Shown here one piece after another: positions 50,311 to 60,700 of a DNA stretch of 64,000 bases. This DNA is from Ramlibacter ginsenosidimutans (lineage in GTDB: Bacteria > Pseudomonadota > Gammaproteobacteria > Burkholderiales > Burkholderiaceae_C). The notes below the pieces were generated by a model. The model was not told where the DNA came from and made no database searches. It saw nothing but the letters and a program-made list of their open reading frames with translations. Every line of letters begins with the position of its first letter. Within the stretch, counting starts at the first letter, position 1. The stretch covers positions 1 through 64,000 of the forward strand of contig NZ_JAEPWM010000015.1 in the NCBI RefSeq assembly GCF_016654015.1, in the 5' to 3' direction. Made by a program: the position numbers and the translations under genes.

Positions 50311-51312
50311 TTACTGCCGGTGGTACGCGGTCACCCGCTCCACTTCATTCTTCGAGCCCAGGATCACGCTCACGCGCTCGTGCAGCTTCTTCGGCTGGAT
50401 GTCCAGGATGCGCTGCTTGCCGTTGGTGGCGGCGCCGCCTGCCTGCTCCACCAGCCACGACATCGGGTTGGCTTCGTACATCAGGCGCAGCTTGCCCGGC
50501 TTGTCCGGCTCCCGCTTGTCCCACGGATACATGAAGATGCCGCCGCGCGTGAGGATGCGATGCACGTCGGCGACCATCGATGCGATCCAGCGCATGTTGA
50601 AATCCTTGCCGCGCGGGCCTTCCTTGCCGGCCAGGCATTCGTCGATGTAGCGCTTCACCGGCGCGTCCCAGTGCCGCATGTTGGACATGTTGATCGCGAA
50701 TTCCTTGGTGTCCTCCGGGATGCGCACGTCTTCCTGCGTCAGCACGAAGGAGCCTTGCTCGCGGTCCAGCGTGAACATCGCCACGCCGTCGCCCACGGTC
50801 AGCACCAGGGTGGTCTGCGGCCCGTACACGCAGTAGCCCGCCGCCACCTGCTTGTGCCCGGCCTGCAGGAAGTCGCCCTCGTCGACCCCGCGGTCGCCCT
50901 CGGGCATCTTCAGCACGCTGAAGATGGTGCCGATGCTCACGTTCACGTCGATGTTGGAGGAGCCGTCGAGCGGGTCGAATAGCAGCAGGTATTCGCCCTT
51001 GGGGAAGCGGTTGGGCACCACGTAGATGCCTTCCATTTCCTCGCTGGCCATGCCGGCGAGGTGGCCGCCCCATTCGTTGGCCTCGATCAGGACTTCGTTG
51101 GCGATGATGTCCAGCTTCTTCTGGATCTCGCCCTGCACGTTGCCGGTGCCGGCCGATCCGAGCACGTCGCCGAGCGCGCCCTTGTTCACGGCATGGCTGA
51201 TGCGCTTGCAGGCGCGCGCCACCACTTCGATCAGCAGGCGAAGCTGCCCGGGAATGTGCCCGTGCGTGCGCTGCTGCTCGACCAGGTAACGGGTGAGGGA
51301 GGTATTGCTCAT
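50311..51312 (-). CDS. fbp: class I fructose-1,6-bisphosphatase
   Basis: This 333-residue gluconeogenic enzyme hydrolyses fructose-1,6-bisphosphate to fructose-6-phosphate. The metal/substrate signature LLFDPLDGSSNIDVNVSIGT is clear, as are the N-terminal LTRYLVEQQR and the C-terminal KLRLMYEANPMSWLVEQAGG containing the substrate Lys/Tyr region. Length matches E. coli Fbp (332). It follows pepN by nine bases in the leftward operon prfB-pepN-fbp. A small CTGGCCG/CGGCCAG hairpin (50255-50272) downstream may terminate the operon before the tRNA. Confidence 0.97.
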   Translation of the reverse strand: MSNTSLTRYLVEQQRTHGHIPGQLRLLIEVVARACKRISHAVNKGALGDVLGSAGTGNVQGEIQKKLDIIANEVLIEANEWGGHLAGMASEEMEGIYVVPNRFPKGEYLLLFDPLDGSSNIDVNVSIGTIFSVLKMPEGDRGVDEGDFLQAGHKQVAAGYCVYGPQTTLVLTVGDGVAMFTLDREQGSFVLTQEDVRIPEDTKEFAINMSNMRHWDAPVKRYIDECLAGKEGPRGKDFNMRWIASMVADVHRILTRGGIFMYPWDKREPDKPGKLRLMYEANPMSWLVEQAGGAATNGKQRILDIQPKKLHERVSVILGSKNEVERVTAYHRQ

Positions 51313-51321
51313 GTCGGAACT

Positions 51322-53964
51322 CTAATCGGCGAGTGCACGCGAGACCACCTCGCGCACGTCGTTGCTCAAATCCGGCTTCGCCGCCACGCGGGCGATCGCT
51401 TCGCGCGCGGCGCCGCGCAGGGGCTCGGCGAGTTTCTTCCAGCGGTCCAGGGCGCGCGCGAGCCGCGCCGCCACCTGCGGGTTGATCGCATCCAGCTCGA
51501 TCACGCGATCGCTCCAGAACACGTAGCCCGCCGCATCGCTGCGATGGAAGCCGCCGGGGTTGGCGCTGCAGTAGCTGAAGATGACGCTGCGCGCGCGGTT
51601 CGGGTTGCGGATGTTGAAGTCCGGGTGCGCCATCAGCTGCTTCACGATGGGCAGCACGTTGCCGCCGCGGTCGGGCGCGCCGGCCTGCAGGGCGAACCAC
51701 TTGTCCAGCACCAGCGGCTCGTTCCTGAACATCGCATGGAAGCGCTGCAGCGCCGCAGCCGCGAGATCGCTGCCGGCGCTCACCAGGGCCGCGAGCGCGT
51801 TGAAGCGGTCCGTCATGTTGGACGCGTCCTTGAAGCGCTGGTAGGCCTTGCCGGGCCACACCGTGTCGCCCGAGGCGCGCGCGGCCAGGCACAGCTGCGT
51901 GAGCGCCAGGCCGGTGAGCGCGCGGCGGCCGGCCGACGCCGGGTCGGGGCTGTAGGCGCCGGTGTCCTTGTGCGCCTCGTACGCCCATTCCCAGTCGGGC
52001 GCGAGCGCCTGCGCCAGCTGCGCGCGCATGGACTCGCGCACCGCGTGCACGCGCTGCGGATCGACCACGTCCAGCTGCTCCGCGATGTAGGTCTCGCCGG
52101 GCAGCGTGAGCACCAGTTCCTTGAAGGCCGCATCGAGCGCCGGGTGGCGCAGCACGCTGCGCATGGCCTCGACGTAGGGAGCGTCGAGCTGCACGGCGCT
52201 GTCGCTGCGCAGGAAGGTCAGGGCGCGCCCGGTCGCCAGGCGCTGCGCGGCCTCCCAGCGGTTGAAGGGATCGGTGTCGTGCGCGAGCAGCGCCAGCAGC
52301 TGCTGGTCGCTGTACTCGTAGTCCAGGATCACCGGCGCGCTGAAGCCGCGCAGCAGCGAGGGCACGGGCTCGGCGGCGTAGCCGGGGAAGGTGAGCGTCT
52401 CGCTGGCCTGCGTCAGCACGTGCAGGCCGCTGGTGAGTTCGCGGCCTTCCGCGTCCAGCAGCCCCAGCGCCACCGGGATCACGAACGGCTGCTTGTCCGG
52501 CTGGCCCGGCGTGGGTGCGCAGCTTTGCGACAGCGTCAGCGTGTAGATGCCGGAGGCGGCGTCGAAGTGGGTCTGCACGCGCACGTGCGGCGTGCCGGCC
52601 TGGCTGTACCAGCGCTTGAACTGCTCCAGCCGTTGCGCGAGCTGCGACTCGGGGTTGGCATCGGCAATGGCCTGCGCGAAATCGTCGCAGGTCACGGCCT
52701 GGCCGTCGTGGCGCTGGAAGTACAGCGTCAGGCCGCGGGCGAAGCCTTCCCGGCCCACCAGGGTCTGCATCATGCGCACGACCTCCGCGCCCTTCTCGTA
52801 GACCGTGACGGTGTAGAAGTTGTTGATCTCCAGGTACTGGTCGGGGCGCACCGGGTGCGCCATCGGGCCGGCGTCCTCGGGGAACTGCGCCGTGCGCAGC
52901 ACGCGCACGTCCTCGATGCGCTTGACCGCGCGCGCCGAAGGCTGCCCCGCCAGGTCCTGGCTGAACTCCTGGTCGCGGAAGACGGTGAGGCCTTCCTTCA
53001 GCGAGAGCTGGAACCAGTCGCGGCACGTGACGCGGTCGCCGGTCCAGTTGTGGAAGTATTCGTGGCCCACCACCGACTCGATGTTGGCGTAGTCGGTGTC
53101 CGTCGCGGTGGCCTGGCTGGCGAGAACGTACTTCGTGTTGAAGATGTTCAGGCCCTTGTTCTCCATCGCGCCCATGTTGAAGTCGCTGGTCGCGACGATC
53201 ATGAAGCGCTCCAGGTCCAGCGGCAGGCCGAAGCGCGCCTCGTCCCAGGCGATGGACGCCATCAGCGAGTTCATCGCATGCTCGGTCTTGTCCAGGTCGC
53301 CGGCACGCACGTACACCTGCAGCAGGTGCTCCTTGCCGCTGCGTGCGCTGATGCGCTGCTCGCGGCAGACCAGCTGCCCGGCCACCAGCGCGAACAGGTA
53401 CGACGGCTTGCGGAAGGGGTCCACCCACTTGGCGAAGTGGCGGCCTTCGGCCAGATCCCCGTGGTCCACCAGGTTGCCGTTGGACAGCAGCACGGGGTAC
53501 TTCTGCTTGTCGGCGCGCAGCGTGACCGTGTAGCTGGCCATCACGTCGGGACGGTCCAGGAAATAGGTGATGCGGCGAAAGCCCTCGGCCTCGCACTGCG
53601 TGAAGAAGGAGTCGTTGCTGACATAGAGGCCCATCAGCTTGGTGTTCTTCGCGGGCGCACAGGTCGTGAAGATCTCCAGCTCGAACGGGTCGTTGCCCTC
53701 CGGCAGGTTCTCCAGCACCAGTTGCCCGTCCTCCATCTTGAAGGAGGTGCCCTGGCCGCCGACGAGCACGCGGGCCAGGTTCAGTTCCTCGCCGTCCAGG
53801 CGCAGCGGCTGCGGCACCACGTCGGGGTTGCGGCGGATGCGCATGCGATTGAGCACGCGCGTCTTCGCGGGGTCGAGGTCGAAGCACAGTTCGACGGTGT
53901 CGATCCAGAACGCGGGCGGCTGGTAGTCCGCCCGGTGGATCACCTTGGAAGTCCCTTCACGCAT
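51322..53964 (-). CDS. pepN: aminopeptidase N
   Basis: This 880-residue M1-family zinc metallopeptidase is close to E. coli PepN (870). Substrate-anchoring GAMENKGLNIFN and the zinc motif HEYFHNWTGDRV with the distal Glu in LSLKEGLTVFRDQEF are present. The C-terminal armadillo-like domain is complete. It trims N-terminal residues from cytosolic peptides. The ATG (MREGTSKVIHRADY) overlaps the end of a 30-codon ORF that links it to prfB. No signal peptide is present. Confidence 0.97.
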   Translation of the reverse strand: MREGTSKVIHRADYQPPAFWIDTVELCFDLDPAKTRVLNRMRIRRNPDVVPQPLRLDGEELNLARVLVGGQGTSFKMEDGQLVLENLPEGNDPFELEIFTTCAPAKNTKLMGLYVSNDSFFTQCEAEGFRRITYFLDRPDVMASYTVTLRADKQKYPVLLSNGNLVDHGDLAEGRHFAKWVDPFRKPSYLFALVAGQLVCREQRISARSGKEHLLQVYVRAGDLDKTEHAMNSLMASIAWDEARFGLPLDLERFMIVATSDFNMGAMENKGLNIFNTKYVLASQATATDTDYANIESVVGHEYFHNWTGDRVTCRDWFQLSLKEGLTVFRDQEFSQDLAGQPSARAVKRIEDVRVLRTAQFPEDAGPMAHPVRPDQYLEINNFYTVTVYEKGAEVVRMMQTLVGREGFARGLTLYFQRHDGQAVTCDDFAQAIADANPESQLAQRLEQFKRWYSQAGTPHVRVQTHFDAASGIYTLTLSQSCAPTPGQPDKQPFVIPVALGLLDAEGRELTSGLHVLTQASETLTFPGYAAEPVPSLLRGFSAPVILDYEYSDQQLLALLAHDTDPFNRWEAAQRLATGRALTFLRSDSAVQLDAPYVEAMRSVLRHPALDAAFKELVLTLPGETYIAEQLDVVDPQRVHAVRESMRAQLAQALAPDWEWAYEAHKDTGAYSPDPASAGRRALTGLALTQLCLAARASGDTVWPGKAYQRFKDASNMTDRFNALAALVSAGSDLAAAALQRFHAMFRNEPLVLDKWFALQAGAPDRGGNVLPIVKQLMAHPDFNIRNPNRARSVIFSYCSANPGGFHRSDAAGYVFWSDRVIELDAINPQVAARLARALDRWKKLAEPLRGAAREAIARVAAKPDLSNDVREVVSRALAD

Positions 53965-54049
53965 GGAGGCTCTCCGGTAAATCGTTCTTCATCAGCTCTT
54001 CGAAATCCCGCGATGCGGGCACGCGCGGGCCGGCGAGTGCCTGCGCCAT
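53957..54049 (-). CDS. 30-codon ORF bridging prfB and pepN
   Basis: The ATG overlaps the prfB stop (TGATG), and the TGA stop lies inside the first codons of pepN, so the frame exactly spans the gap. The product is MAQALAGPRVPASRD followed by FEELMKNDLPESLHA, without recognised homology. The arrangement suggests a translational link that hands ribosomes from prfB to pepN, or a tiny protein. Chance cannot be excluded for so short a frame. Confidence 0.35.
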   Translation of the reverse strand: MAQALAGPRVPASRDFEELMKNDLPESLHA

Positions 54050-55153
54050 CACACGCCCTGCTTCAGCGAGGCCTCGATGAAGGGATCGAGGTCGCCGTCC
54101 AGCACCTTCTGGGTATTGGAAATCTCGACGTTGGTGCGCAGGTCCTTGATGCGGCTCTGGTCCAGCACGTAGCTGCGGATCTGGTGACCCCAGCCCACGT
54201 CGGTCTTGGTCGCCTCCAGCGCCTGCTGCGCCTCCATGCGCTTGCGCATCTCGAAGTCGTACAGGCGCGAGCGCAGGCGCCGCCAGGCGACGTCGCGGTT
54301 GCTGTGCTGGCTGCGGCTGTCCTGGCACTGCACGACGATGCCCGTCGGAATGTGCGTCAGGCGCACCGCCGAGTCGGTCTTGTTGATGTGCTGGCCGCCC
54401 GCGCCCGAGGCGCGGAAGGTGTCCACGCGCACGTCCGCCGGGTTGATGTCGATCTCGATCGAGTCGTCGATCTCGGGGTAGACGAACACGCTGGCGAAGC
54501 TGGTGTGCCGCCCGCCCGAGGAGTCGAACGGCGACTTGCGCACGAGCCGGTGCACGCCCGTTTCCGTGCGCAGCAGCCCGAAGGCGTAGTCGCCCTCGAT
54601 CTTGATCGTGGCGCTCTTGATGCCGGCGACGTCACCGGGCGTCTCGTCCTCGATGGTGTACTTGAAGCCCTTGCGCTCGGCGTACTTGATGTACTGGCGC
54701 AGCAGCATGCTGGCCCAGTCGCAGGCCTCGGTGCCGCCCGCGCCTGCCTGCAGGTCGAGGAAGCAGTTGTTGGGGTCCGCGGGCTGGTTGAACATGCGCC
54801 GGAACTCCAGGTCCTTGACGATGTTTTCTGCCTTCTGGCTCTCGGCCTCGATGGTCTGCAGCCCGGCCTCGTCGCCTTCCTCCTTGCTCATCTCGTAGAG
54901 CTCGAGGTTGTCGGCGAGCTCGCGCTCGAGGTCCTGCAGCACGAGGACGATGCCATCGAGCTGCTTCTTTTCCTTGCCCAGCTCCTGGGCCTTCTTGGGA
55001 TCGTTCCAGACCGTGGGATCTTCCAGCGCGGCGGTGACGGTCCTCAGGCGCTCCGACTTGGCATCGAAGTCAAAGATACCTCCGGAGATCGACTGTCCGG
55101 GCCTGCAGGTCCTGCAGGGAGGTGCCGATCAGGTTGATGCGTTCTGCGTCCAT
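54049..55153 (-). CDS. prfB: peptide chain release factor 2 (programmed +1 frameshift)
   Basis: RF2 ends translation at UGA and UAA. Zero-frame codons 1-27 (MDAERINLIG...DLRRYL) end at TGA 55072-55070. Reading resumes in +1 at GAC (55071) and continues for 340 codons to 54049, giving 367 residues against 365 in E. coli. The catalytic GAGGQ is in FRASGAGGQHINKTDSAVRL. The tripeptide anticodon region (SPF in RKSPFDSSG) specifies UGA recognition. Frameshift signals are described separately. It is followed by the bridging ORF and pepN. Confidence 0.97.
55069..55084 (-). promoter_or_regulatory. prfB programmed frameshift site
   Basis: On the coding strand the site reads CGGAGGTATCTTTGAC. It has the internal Shine-Dalgarno GGAGG three bases before the slippery TATCTT, then the in-frame stop TGA followed by C, the poor-termination context. 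This is the canonical RF2 autoregulatory element: low RF2 lets the ribosome slip +1 at CTT. Confidence 0.95.
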
Positions 55154-55187
55154 GGTGTGTCGTGTCCTTGAGTTGTCCGTGATTTTC

Positions 55188-56330
55188 TCATGCGGACGCG
55201 TCCGGTGCGGCCAGAGGCAGCGAGAGCACGAATTCGGCGCCTTCGCCGGGCGCGCTGCGCACCTCGAGGCGTCCGTGGTGCGCCTGCGCGATCTGGCGCG
55301 CGATGTACAGCCCGAGGCCCAGGCCGGCGACCTGGGCCGCGCCCTCCGTGCGCTCGAACTGCTCGAAGATGCGCTCCTGGTCGGCCGCCGCGATGCCCAT
55401 GCCCTGGTCGCGGACGGACACGAAGGCCTCGGGGACTTCCTCGCGCAAGCCGACCGCGACCGCGACGGGCTTGCCCTGGCCGTAGCGCAGCGCATTGGTC
55501 AGCAGGTTGGTGATCACCTGCTCGATGCGGAACTCGTCGCCCACGATCTCCAGTGTCGGCGGTGCAGACAGCGTCACCTGCACGCCGGTGGCCTTGCCCT
55601 GTTCCTGGATGGCCTCGACGACCACCTGCGCGGATGCGACGAGGTCGAACGGCGCCGGCACGATCGTGAGCTTGCCCGTGCGCACGCGCGACACGTCCAG
55701 CATGTCGTCGAGCAAGCGCACCATGCTGCGGATCTGGCGCTCGTCGCGTTCGACCATGCGCAGCATGGCCTGCGCATCCGGCTGCCTGGGGCCGCCGACC
55801 ATCTTGCGCCGCAACTGCGCCTGCAGGTACACCGAATTGAGCGGATTGCGCAGCTCGTGCGCGATCATGGACATGAAGTCGTCGCGCATGCTCACCGCGC
55901 GCTGCAACTGCGCCTTGGCTTCCTGCAGTTCCTGGCGCTGGCGGAACAGCTCGACGAACACGCTGACCTTGCTGCGCACGGTGTGCGGATCCAGCGGCTT
56001 GTGCAGGAAGTCCACCGCGCCGGACTCGTAGCCGCGGAAGGCGTAGTTCAGTTCGTGGCCGGCGGCGCTCACGAACACGATGGGGATGGCGCGCGTGCGC
56101 TCCGTGCCGCGCATCAGCTCCGCGAGTTCGAAGCCGTTCATGGACGGCATCTGCACGTCGATGATGGCCAGCGCGAAGGAATGCTCCAGCATGAGCGACA
56201 GCGCCGCGTCGCCCGAGCGCGCCGTGAAGATGCGGCGGTCCGGTGCGCGGATCAGCGCCTCGAGCGCAACGAGGTTTTCCTGCAGGTCGTCCACCAGCAG
56301 CAGGTTGATGGCGTGGGAATCGGGGCTCAT
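55188..56330 (-). CDS. receiver-histidine kinase fusion
   Basis: This 380-residue soluble protein has an N-terminal receiver (phospho-acceptor Asp in LAIIDVQMPSMNG, conserved Lys in DFLHKPLD) and a HisKA with His near residue 159 in MIAHELRNPLNSV. The HATPase domain has NLLTNALRYG and GLGLGLYIARQIAQ. It is the last gene of a leftward operon with a hybrid kinase, cheR and cheB, and its ATG overlaps the cheB stop (ATGA). It probably receives phosphate from the hybrid kinase or another partner. There is no DNA-binding output. Confidence 0.9.
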   Translation of the reverse strand: MSPDSHAINLLLVDDLQENLVALEALIRAPDRRIFTARSGDAALSLMLEHSFALAIIDVQMPSMNGFELAELMRGTERTRAIPIVFVSAAGHELNYAFRGYESGAVDFLHKPLDPHTVRSKVSVFVELFRQRQELQEAKAQLQRAVSMRDDFMSMIAHELRNPLNSVYLQAQLRRKMVGGPRQPDAQAMLRMVERDERQIRSMVRLLDDMLDVSRVRTGKLTIVPAPFDLVASAQVVVEAIQEQGKATGVQVTLSAPPTLEIVGDEFRIEQVITNLLTNALRYGQGKPVAVAVGLREEVPEAFVSVRDQGMGIAAADQERIFEQFERTEGAAQVAGLGLGLYIARQIAQAHHGRLEVRSAPGEGAEFVLSLPLAAPDASA

Positions 56331-56923
56331 CGGCGTACCACAGTGTGCAGCAGCCGGCGCAGGCCTGCCAGCGGCATGACGTAGTCGGGATCGGCCGCGG
56401 CGATGGCCGCCTGCGGCATGACGGTGTGCGCCGCCTCGTGCGGGTCCTGCACGGCGGCCAGCCCGCCGCAGGCCTTGATGCGGGCGAGCCCGCGGGCGCC
56501 GTCCTCGTTGGCGCCGGTCAGCACGAGCCCGGCGAGGCTGTTGCCGTAGGCTTCGGCGCAGGTGTCGAACAGCACGTCGATCGAGGGTCGCGAGAACAGC
56601 ACGGGTGGATCGCAGCTGAGCGAAAAGCTGCGCTCGCGCTCCACCAGCAGGTGGTAGCCGGGCGGCGCGAACCAGATCGTGCCCGCGGCGATTGCCGCAT
56701 TCGGCTGCGCCTCGCGCACCGGCACGGTTACGCGGCTCGCGAACACCTCCACCAGCCGGCTCTCGTGGTCCTCGGGCAGGTGCAGCACGACGATGATGGC
56801 CGCCTGCACGGGCGGCTGCAGGCCGTGGAACAGCGTGAACAGCGCATCGATGCCGCCCGCGGAGGCGCCGATCGCCACCGCCTCGGCGGAAAAACGGAAA
56901 CAGGGCTCGAGTTCCCGCTTCAT
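56327..56923 (-). CDS. CheB-type methylesterase domain protein without receiver
   Basis: This 198-residue protein consists only of the methylesterase domain. The catalytic triad is predicted as Ser in IGASAGGID, His in VVLHLPEDHE and Asp in LTGANEDGARG. The N-terminal receiver of true chemotaxis CheB is absent. Start overlaps the cheR stop (ATGA) and stop overlaps the next start, so three genes are tightly coupled. It would remove methyl groups set by the adjacent CheR. The substrate is unclear, because no chemoreceptor gene is in the window. Confidence 0.88.
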   Translation of the reverse strand: MKRELEPCFRFSAEAVAIGASAGGIDALFTLFHGLQPPVQAAIIVVLHLPEDHESRLVEVFASRVTVPVREAQPNAAIAAGTIWFAPPGYHLLVERERSFSLSCDPPVLFSRPSIDVLFDTCAEAYGNSLAGLVLTGANEDGARGLARIKACGGLAAVQDPHEAAHTVMPQAAIAAADPDYVMPLAGLRRLLHTVVRR

Positions 56924-57750
56924 GCGTCGCTCCCACTCTTGCGGTACACGCGATCGGCCCGGCTCACCGGCTCGAACCGGTCGGCATAGGCGGAAAAGTC
57001 CAGCGTCTCCTTGGAGCCCAGGCCGAGGAAGCCGCGCCGCGTGAGCGACTCGTGGAACAGGCCGATCGCGCGGTCCTGCAAGGCGCGATTGAAATAGATC
57101 AGCACGTTGCGGCAGGACACGAGCTGCGTCTCCGAGAACACCGCGTCCGTTGCAAGGCTGTGGTCGGCGAAGGTGATGCTTCGGCGCAGCCCCTTGTCGA
57201 ACAGGGCGCCGCCATACGCGGCGGTGTAGTAGTCGCTGAAACTGCGCAGGCCCCCGGCCCGCTGGTAGTTGCGCGTGAACGACTGCATCGGCTCCAGCCG
57301 GAAGATCCCGTGCCGCGCCTTGTCCAGCGAGGCGTGGTTGATGTCCGTCGCGTAGAGGATGGTGCGCTCCAGCAGGCCTTCTTCCTGCAGCAGGATCGCC
57401 AGCGAGTACGCCTCCTCGCCCGTGCTGCAGCCCGCCACCCAGACCTTCAGCGAAGGATAGGTGCGCAGCACCGGCACCACGTGCCGCCGCAGCGCGAGGA
57501 AGTAGGCCGGGTCGCGGAACATCTCGCTCACCGGCACCGTGAGGTACTGCAGCAGCTGCGCGAATTGCGCGGGATCGTGCAGCACCTGTTCCTGCAGCGC
57601 GGAGATGGTGTCCGCGCCCATGCGCTCCTGCGCCTGCAGCACGCGCCGTTTCAGCGAGGCGAAGGCGTAGTCGCGGAAGTCGTGGCCGTAGCGCAGGTGC
57701 ACCGCCTGCACGAGCAGCCGGATCTCGATGTCGGCGACGGCCAGGGTCAT
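56920..57750 (-). CDS. CheR-type protein-glutamate methyltransferase
   Basis: This 276-residue SAM-dependent methyltransferase has the CheR N-terminal helical domain (FRDYAFASLKRRVLQ) and the family segment VSEMFRDPAYFLALRRHV. SAM motif WVAGCSTGEEAYSLAI, YATDINHASLDKARHG and VSCRNVLIYFNRALQ complete the set. It lies 22 bases after the hybrid kinase and is coupled to cheB. There are no TPR repeats. Possible substrates are a distant MCP or the membrane kinase itself. Confidence 0.92.
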   Translation of the reverse strand: MTLAVADIEIRLLVQAVHLRYGHDFRDYAFASLKRRVLQAQERMGADTISALQEQVLHDPAQFAQLLQYLTVPVSEMFRDPAYFLALRRHVVPVLRTYPSLKVWVAGCSTGEEAYSLAILLQEEGLLERTILYATDINHASLDKARHGIFRLEPMQSFTRNYQRAGGLRSFSDYYTAAYGGALFDKGLRRSITFADHSLATDAVFSETQLVSCRNVLIYFNRALQDRAIGLFHESLTRRGFLGLGSKETLDFSAYADRFEPVSRADRVYRKSGSDA

Positions 57751-57772
57751 ACCCGGCCCCTCGGTGCGCAGC

Positions 57773-60700
57773 TCACAGCATGCGCTCCAGCTTGGGCATC
57801 CACACGCGCATCAGCGAGAACAGGCGCTCCAGCTCGATCGGCTTGGCCAGGTAGTCGTTGGCGCCGGCGGCGAGCGCCTTCTCCTGGTCTTCCTTCATGG
57901 CCTTGGCCGTGACCGCGATCACAGGCAGCTTCTGCCAGCGCGGGTTCTTGCGGATCTCGCGCGTGGCGGTGAGGCCGTCCATCTCCGGCATCATGATGTC
58001 CATCAGCACGAGGTCGATGCCGTCGGGGTTCTCCTCGAGCTTGCGCAGCGCCTCGACGCCGTTGCGCGCCACCTCCACCTCGGCGCCCTTCTGCTCCAGC
58101 GCACTGGTGAGGGCGAAGATGTTGCGCATGTCGTCGTCCACCACCAGGATGCGGCGGGCCTCGAAGGCCTTGTCGCGGCTGCGCGCGGTGCGCAGCATCT
58201 TCTGCCGTTCGCTGGACAACTGGGTCTCGACCTTGTGCAGGAAGAGGGTGACCTCGTCGAGCAGCCGTTCCGGCGAGCGCGCGCCCTTGATGATGATGGA
58301 GCGCGAGTACCGCAGCAGCTCGGCTTCCTCGTCGCGCGTGAGGTTGCGGCCGGTGTAGACGATCACCGGCGGGAACGACCGGCTCTCGCCCGCGGCCATG
58401 CGGCGCAGCAGTTCCTGCCCGCTCATGTCGGGGAGCTTGAGGTCGATGATCATGCAGTCGAACACCGAGTCCGACAGGGCGGCGAGCGCCTCGGTTCCCT
58501 GGGCGGCGGCGACGATCTCGATGTCCCCGTCGCCGATGAGCGCGCGCACGCTCTCCTGCTGGCGCGGGTCGTCCTCCACCAGCAGCACGCGCTTGAGTTT
58601 CTGGCTCAGCTTCTCTTCGAGGCGCCGGAACACTTCCTGCAGGTCCTCGCGCGACGCGGGCTTGCGGGCGTAGCCGATGGCGCCCAGTTGCAGCGCGGGC
58701 TCGGAGCGGTCCTCCGCCGACAGCGCGTGCACCGGGATGTGGCGCGTGCGCGGATCGGCTTTCAGCCGCTGCAGCACCGCCAGCCCGGTCTCGTCGGGCA
58801 GCAGGATGTCGAGCAGGACGGCGTCGGGCACCTGCGCCTGCGCCAGCTCCATGCCTTCGCGCGCATCGTGCGCGACGAGGCAGCGGTAGCCCAGCTCGTG
58901 CGCGAGGTCGAACAGGATACGGGCGAAGCGCGCGTCGTCTTCCACGACCAGCACCGTGCGGCGACCCTCCGCAGCCGCCTCGCGGTCATCGGGAAAGCTG
59001 GGCGCCGGTGGACGAGTGGGCGCGGGCCCAGCGGGCTTGGTAGCGGCCGGGGCAGGAGTCGCCACCGGACGCGCTGCCTGCTGGTTGTCCGTGCCGGGTG
59101 GCACCATGGCGAGCGGCTGCTGGGCGAGGGCGGCCCGGTATTCCAGCGGCAGGGCCACGCTGAAGGTGCTGCCCTGGCCGGGCGTGCTTTCCACCGCGAT
59201 GTCGCCGCCCAGAAGGCGGGCGAGGTCCCGAGAGATCGACAGGCCCAGGCCCGTGCCGGCGTACTTGCGGCTGGCGGTGCCGTCGGCCTGGCGGAAGGCT
59301 TCGAAGATCAGCTCCTGCTGCGATGGCGGGATGCCGATGCCGCTGTCGCGCACCTCGAAGCGGATGCGCCGGTCCGCTTCCAGGGCGACATGCAGCGCCA
59401 CCGTGCCGTGGTCGGTGAACTTGATCGCGTTCGCCAGCAGGTTGCGCAGGATCTGCTCCAGCCGGTGCCGGTCCGTGTACAGGGAGTCGGGGAGATCGGG
59501 CGCGAGCACGACCTGCAAGGACAGCCCTTTGCGGCGCGCGAGCGGCTCGAACATCGATCGCAATCCCTCGCACAGCGACCGCACCGGCATCACCTCGGGG
59601 CGCATCTCCAGCTTGCCGGCCTCGACCTTCGCGATGTCGAGGATGTCGTTGATGAGGGTCAGCAGGTCGTTGCCCGCGTTGTAGATCGACTCGGCGAACC
59701 GGACCTGCTCCTCGCTCAGGTTGCCCTCCGCGTTGTCCGCCAGCAGCTTGGCCAGGATCAGCGAGCTGTTCAGGGGCGTGCGCAACTCATGCGACATGTT
59801 GGCGAGGAACTCGGACTTGTAGCGGCTCGCGCGCTGCAGTTCAGTGGCGCGCTCCTCGAGCTGCGCCTGCGCCGTGCGCAGCTGGTCCCGTTGCTGCTCC
59901 AGGCGGTCGGCCTGTTCCGACAGCTGCAGGTTCGTCTGCTCCAGCTCCGCCTGCTGGCTTTCCAGGTGCGCCTGCGACTCCTTCAGCGCACGCGACTGCT
60001 CCTCGAGTTCCTCGTTCGCGGTGCGCAGTTCCTCCTGCTGCACCTGCAGCTCCTCGTTGAGCTGCTGCGTTTCCTCCAGCACGTCCTGCAGCCGCTTGCG
60101 GTAGCGCGCGGCTTCCAGCGAGGCGCCGAGGATGCCGCTGGCGTACTTCAGCATCTCGCCGTCGCGCGGCGCTAGCGGGCGCAGCAGACCGATTTCCAGC
60201 ACGCCGGCCAGCCGCCCCTCGTGCTCCACGGGCGAGATCAGCACCGAGCGTGCCGTCGTTGCGCCCAGGGACGAGTTGACCTGCAGGTACCCCGCGGGCA
60301 CGTCGTCCAGCGCGATCTGCCGGCGCTGCGACGCGCACTCCGCCACCAGCGTGCGGTCCGCCGGGATGTGCTCGCCTGCGGCCGCCGCTTCGGGCGCCCA
60401 GCCCCAGCTCGCCGCCCGCGCGAAGCCGCCCGGCTCCGGAACGTACAGCGCGCCGACCGTGATGCCCAGGGTCCCGGCGAGGAATTCGAGTGCGGCGTGC
60501 CCGACCGAGCCCAGGTCCTGCTCCCGTGCGAGCTGCTCGGACAGCAGCGACTGGCCCTCGCGCAGCCAGGCCTGTGCCGCGAGCGCCTCGGCCTGCCGCT
60601 GTTGCTCCTGGAACGCGGCGTCGTAGGTGCCGCTGAGGCCGAGCAGGTCGCGGCGGCCGCGCCAGGCGAGGACGATGCCCGTGGCCAGCGTGAAGACCGC

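Noticed and set aside
50109..50534. Open frame starting MASGAGERNRTPDLLITNEL over the tRNA
   Set aside because: This peptide is the well-known mistranslation of the complement of a tRNA gene; the DNA is tRNA-Thr(CGT).
51061..55137. 1358-codon open frame opposite pepN and prfB
   Set aside because: Spans several genes on the opposite strand with biased composition; an artefact of third-position GC.
55070..55153. prfB as a frameshifted pseudogene
   Set aside because: The stop lies exactly in the programmed frameshift context of RF2 and the rest of the protein is intact.
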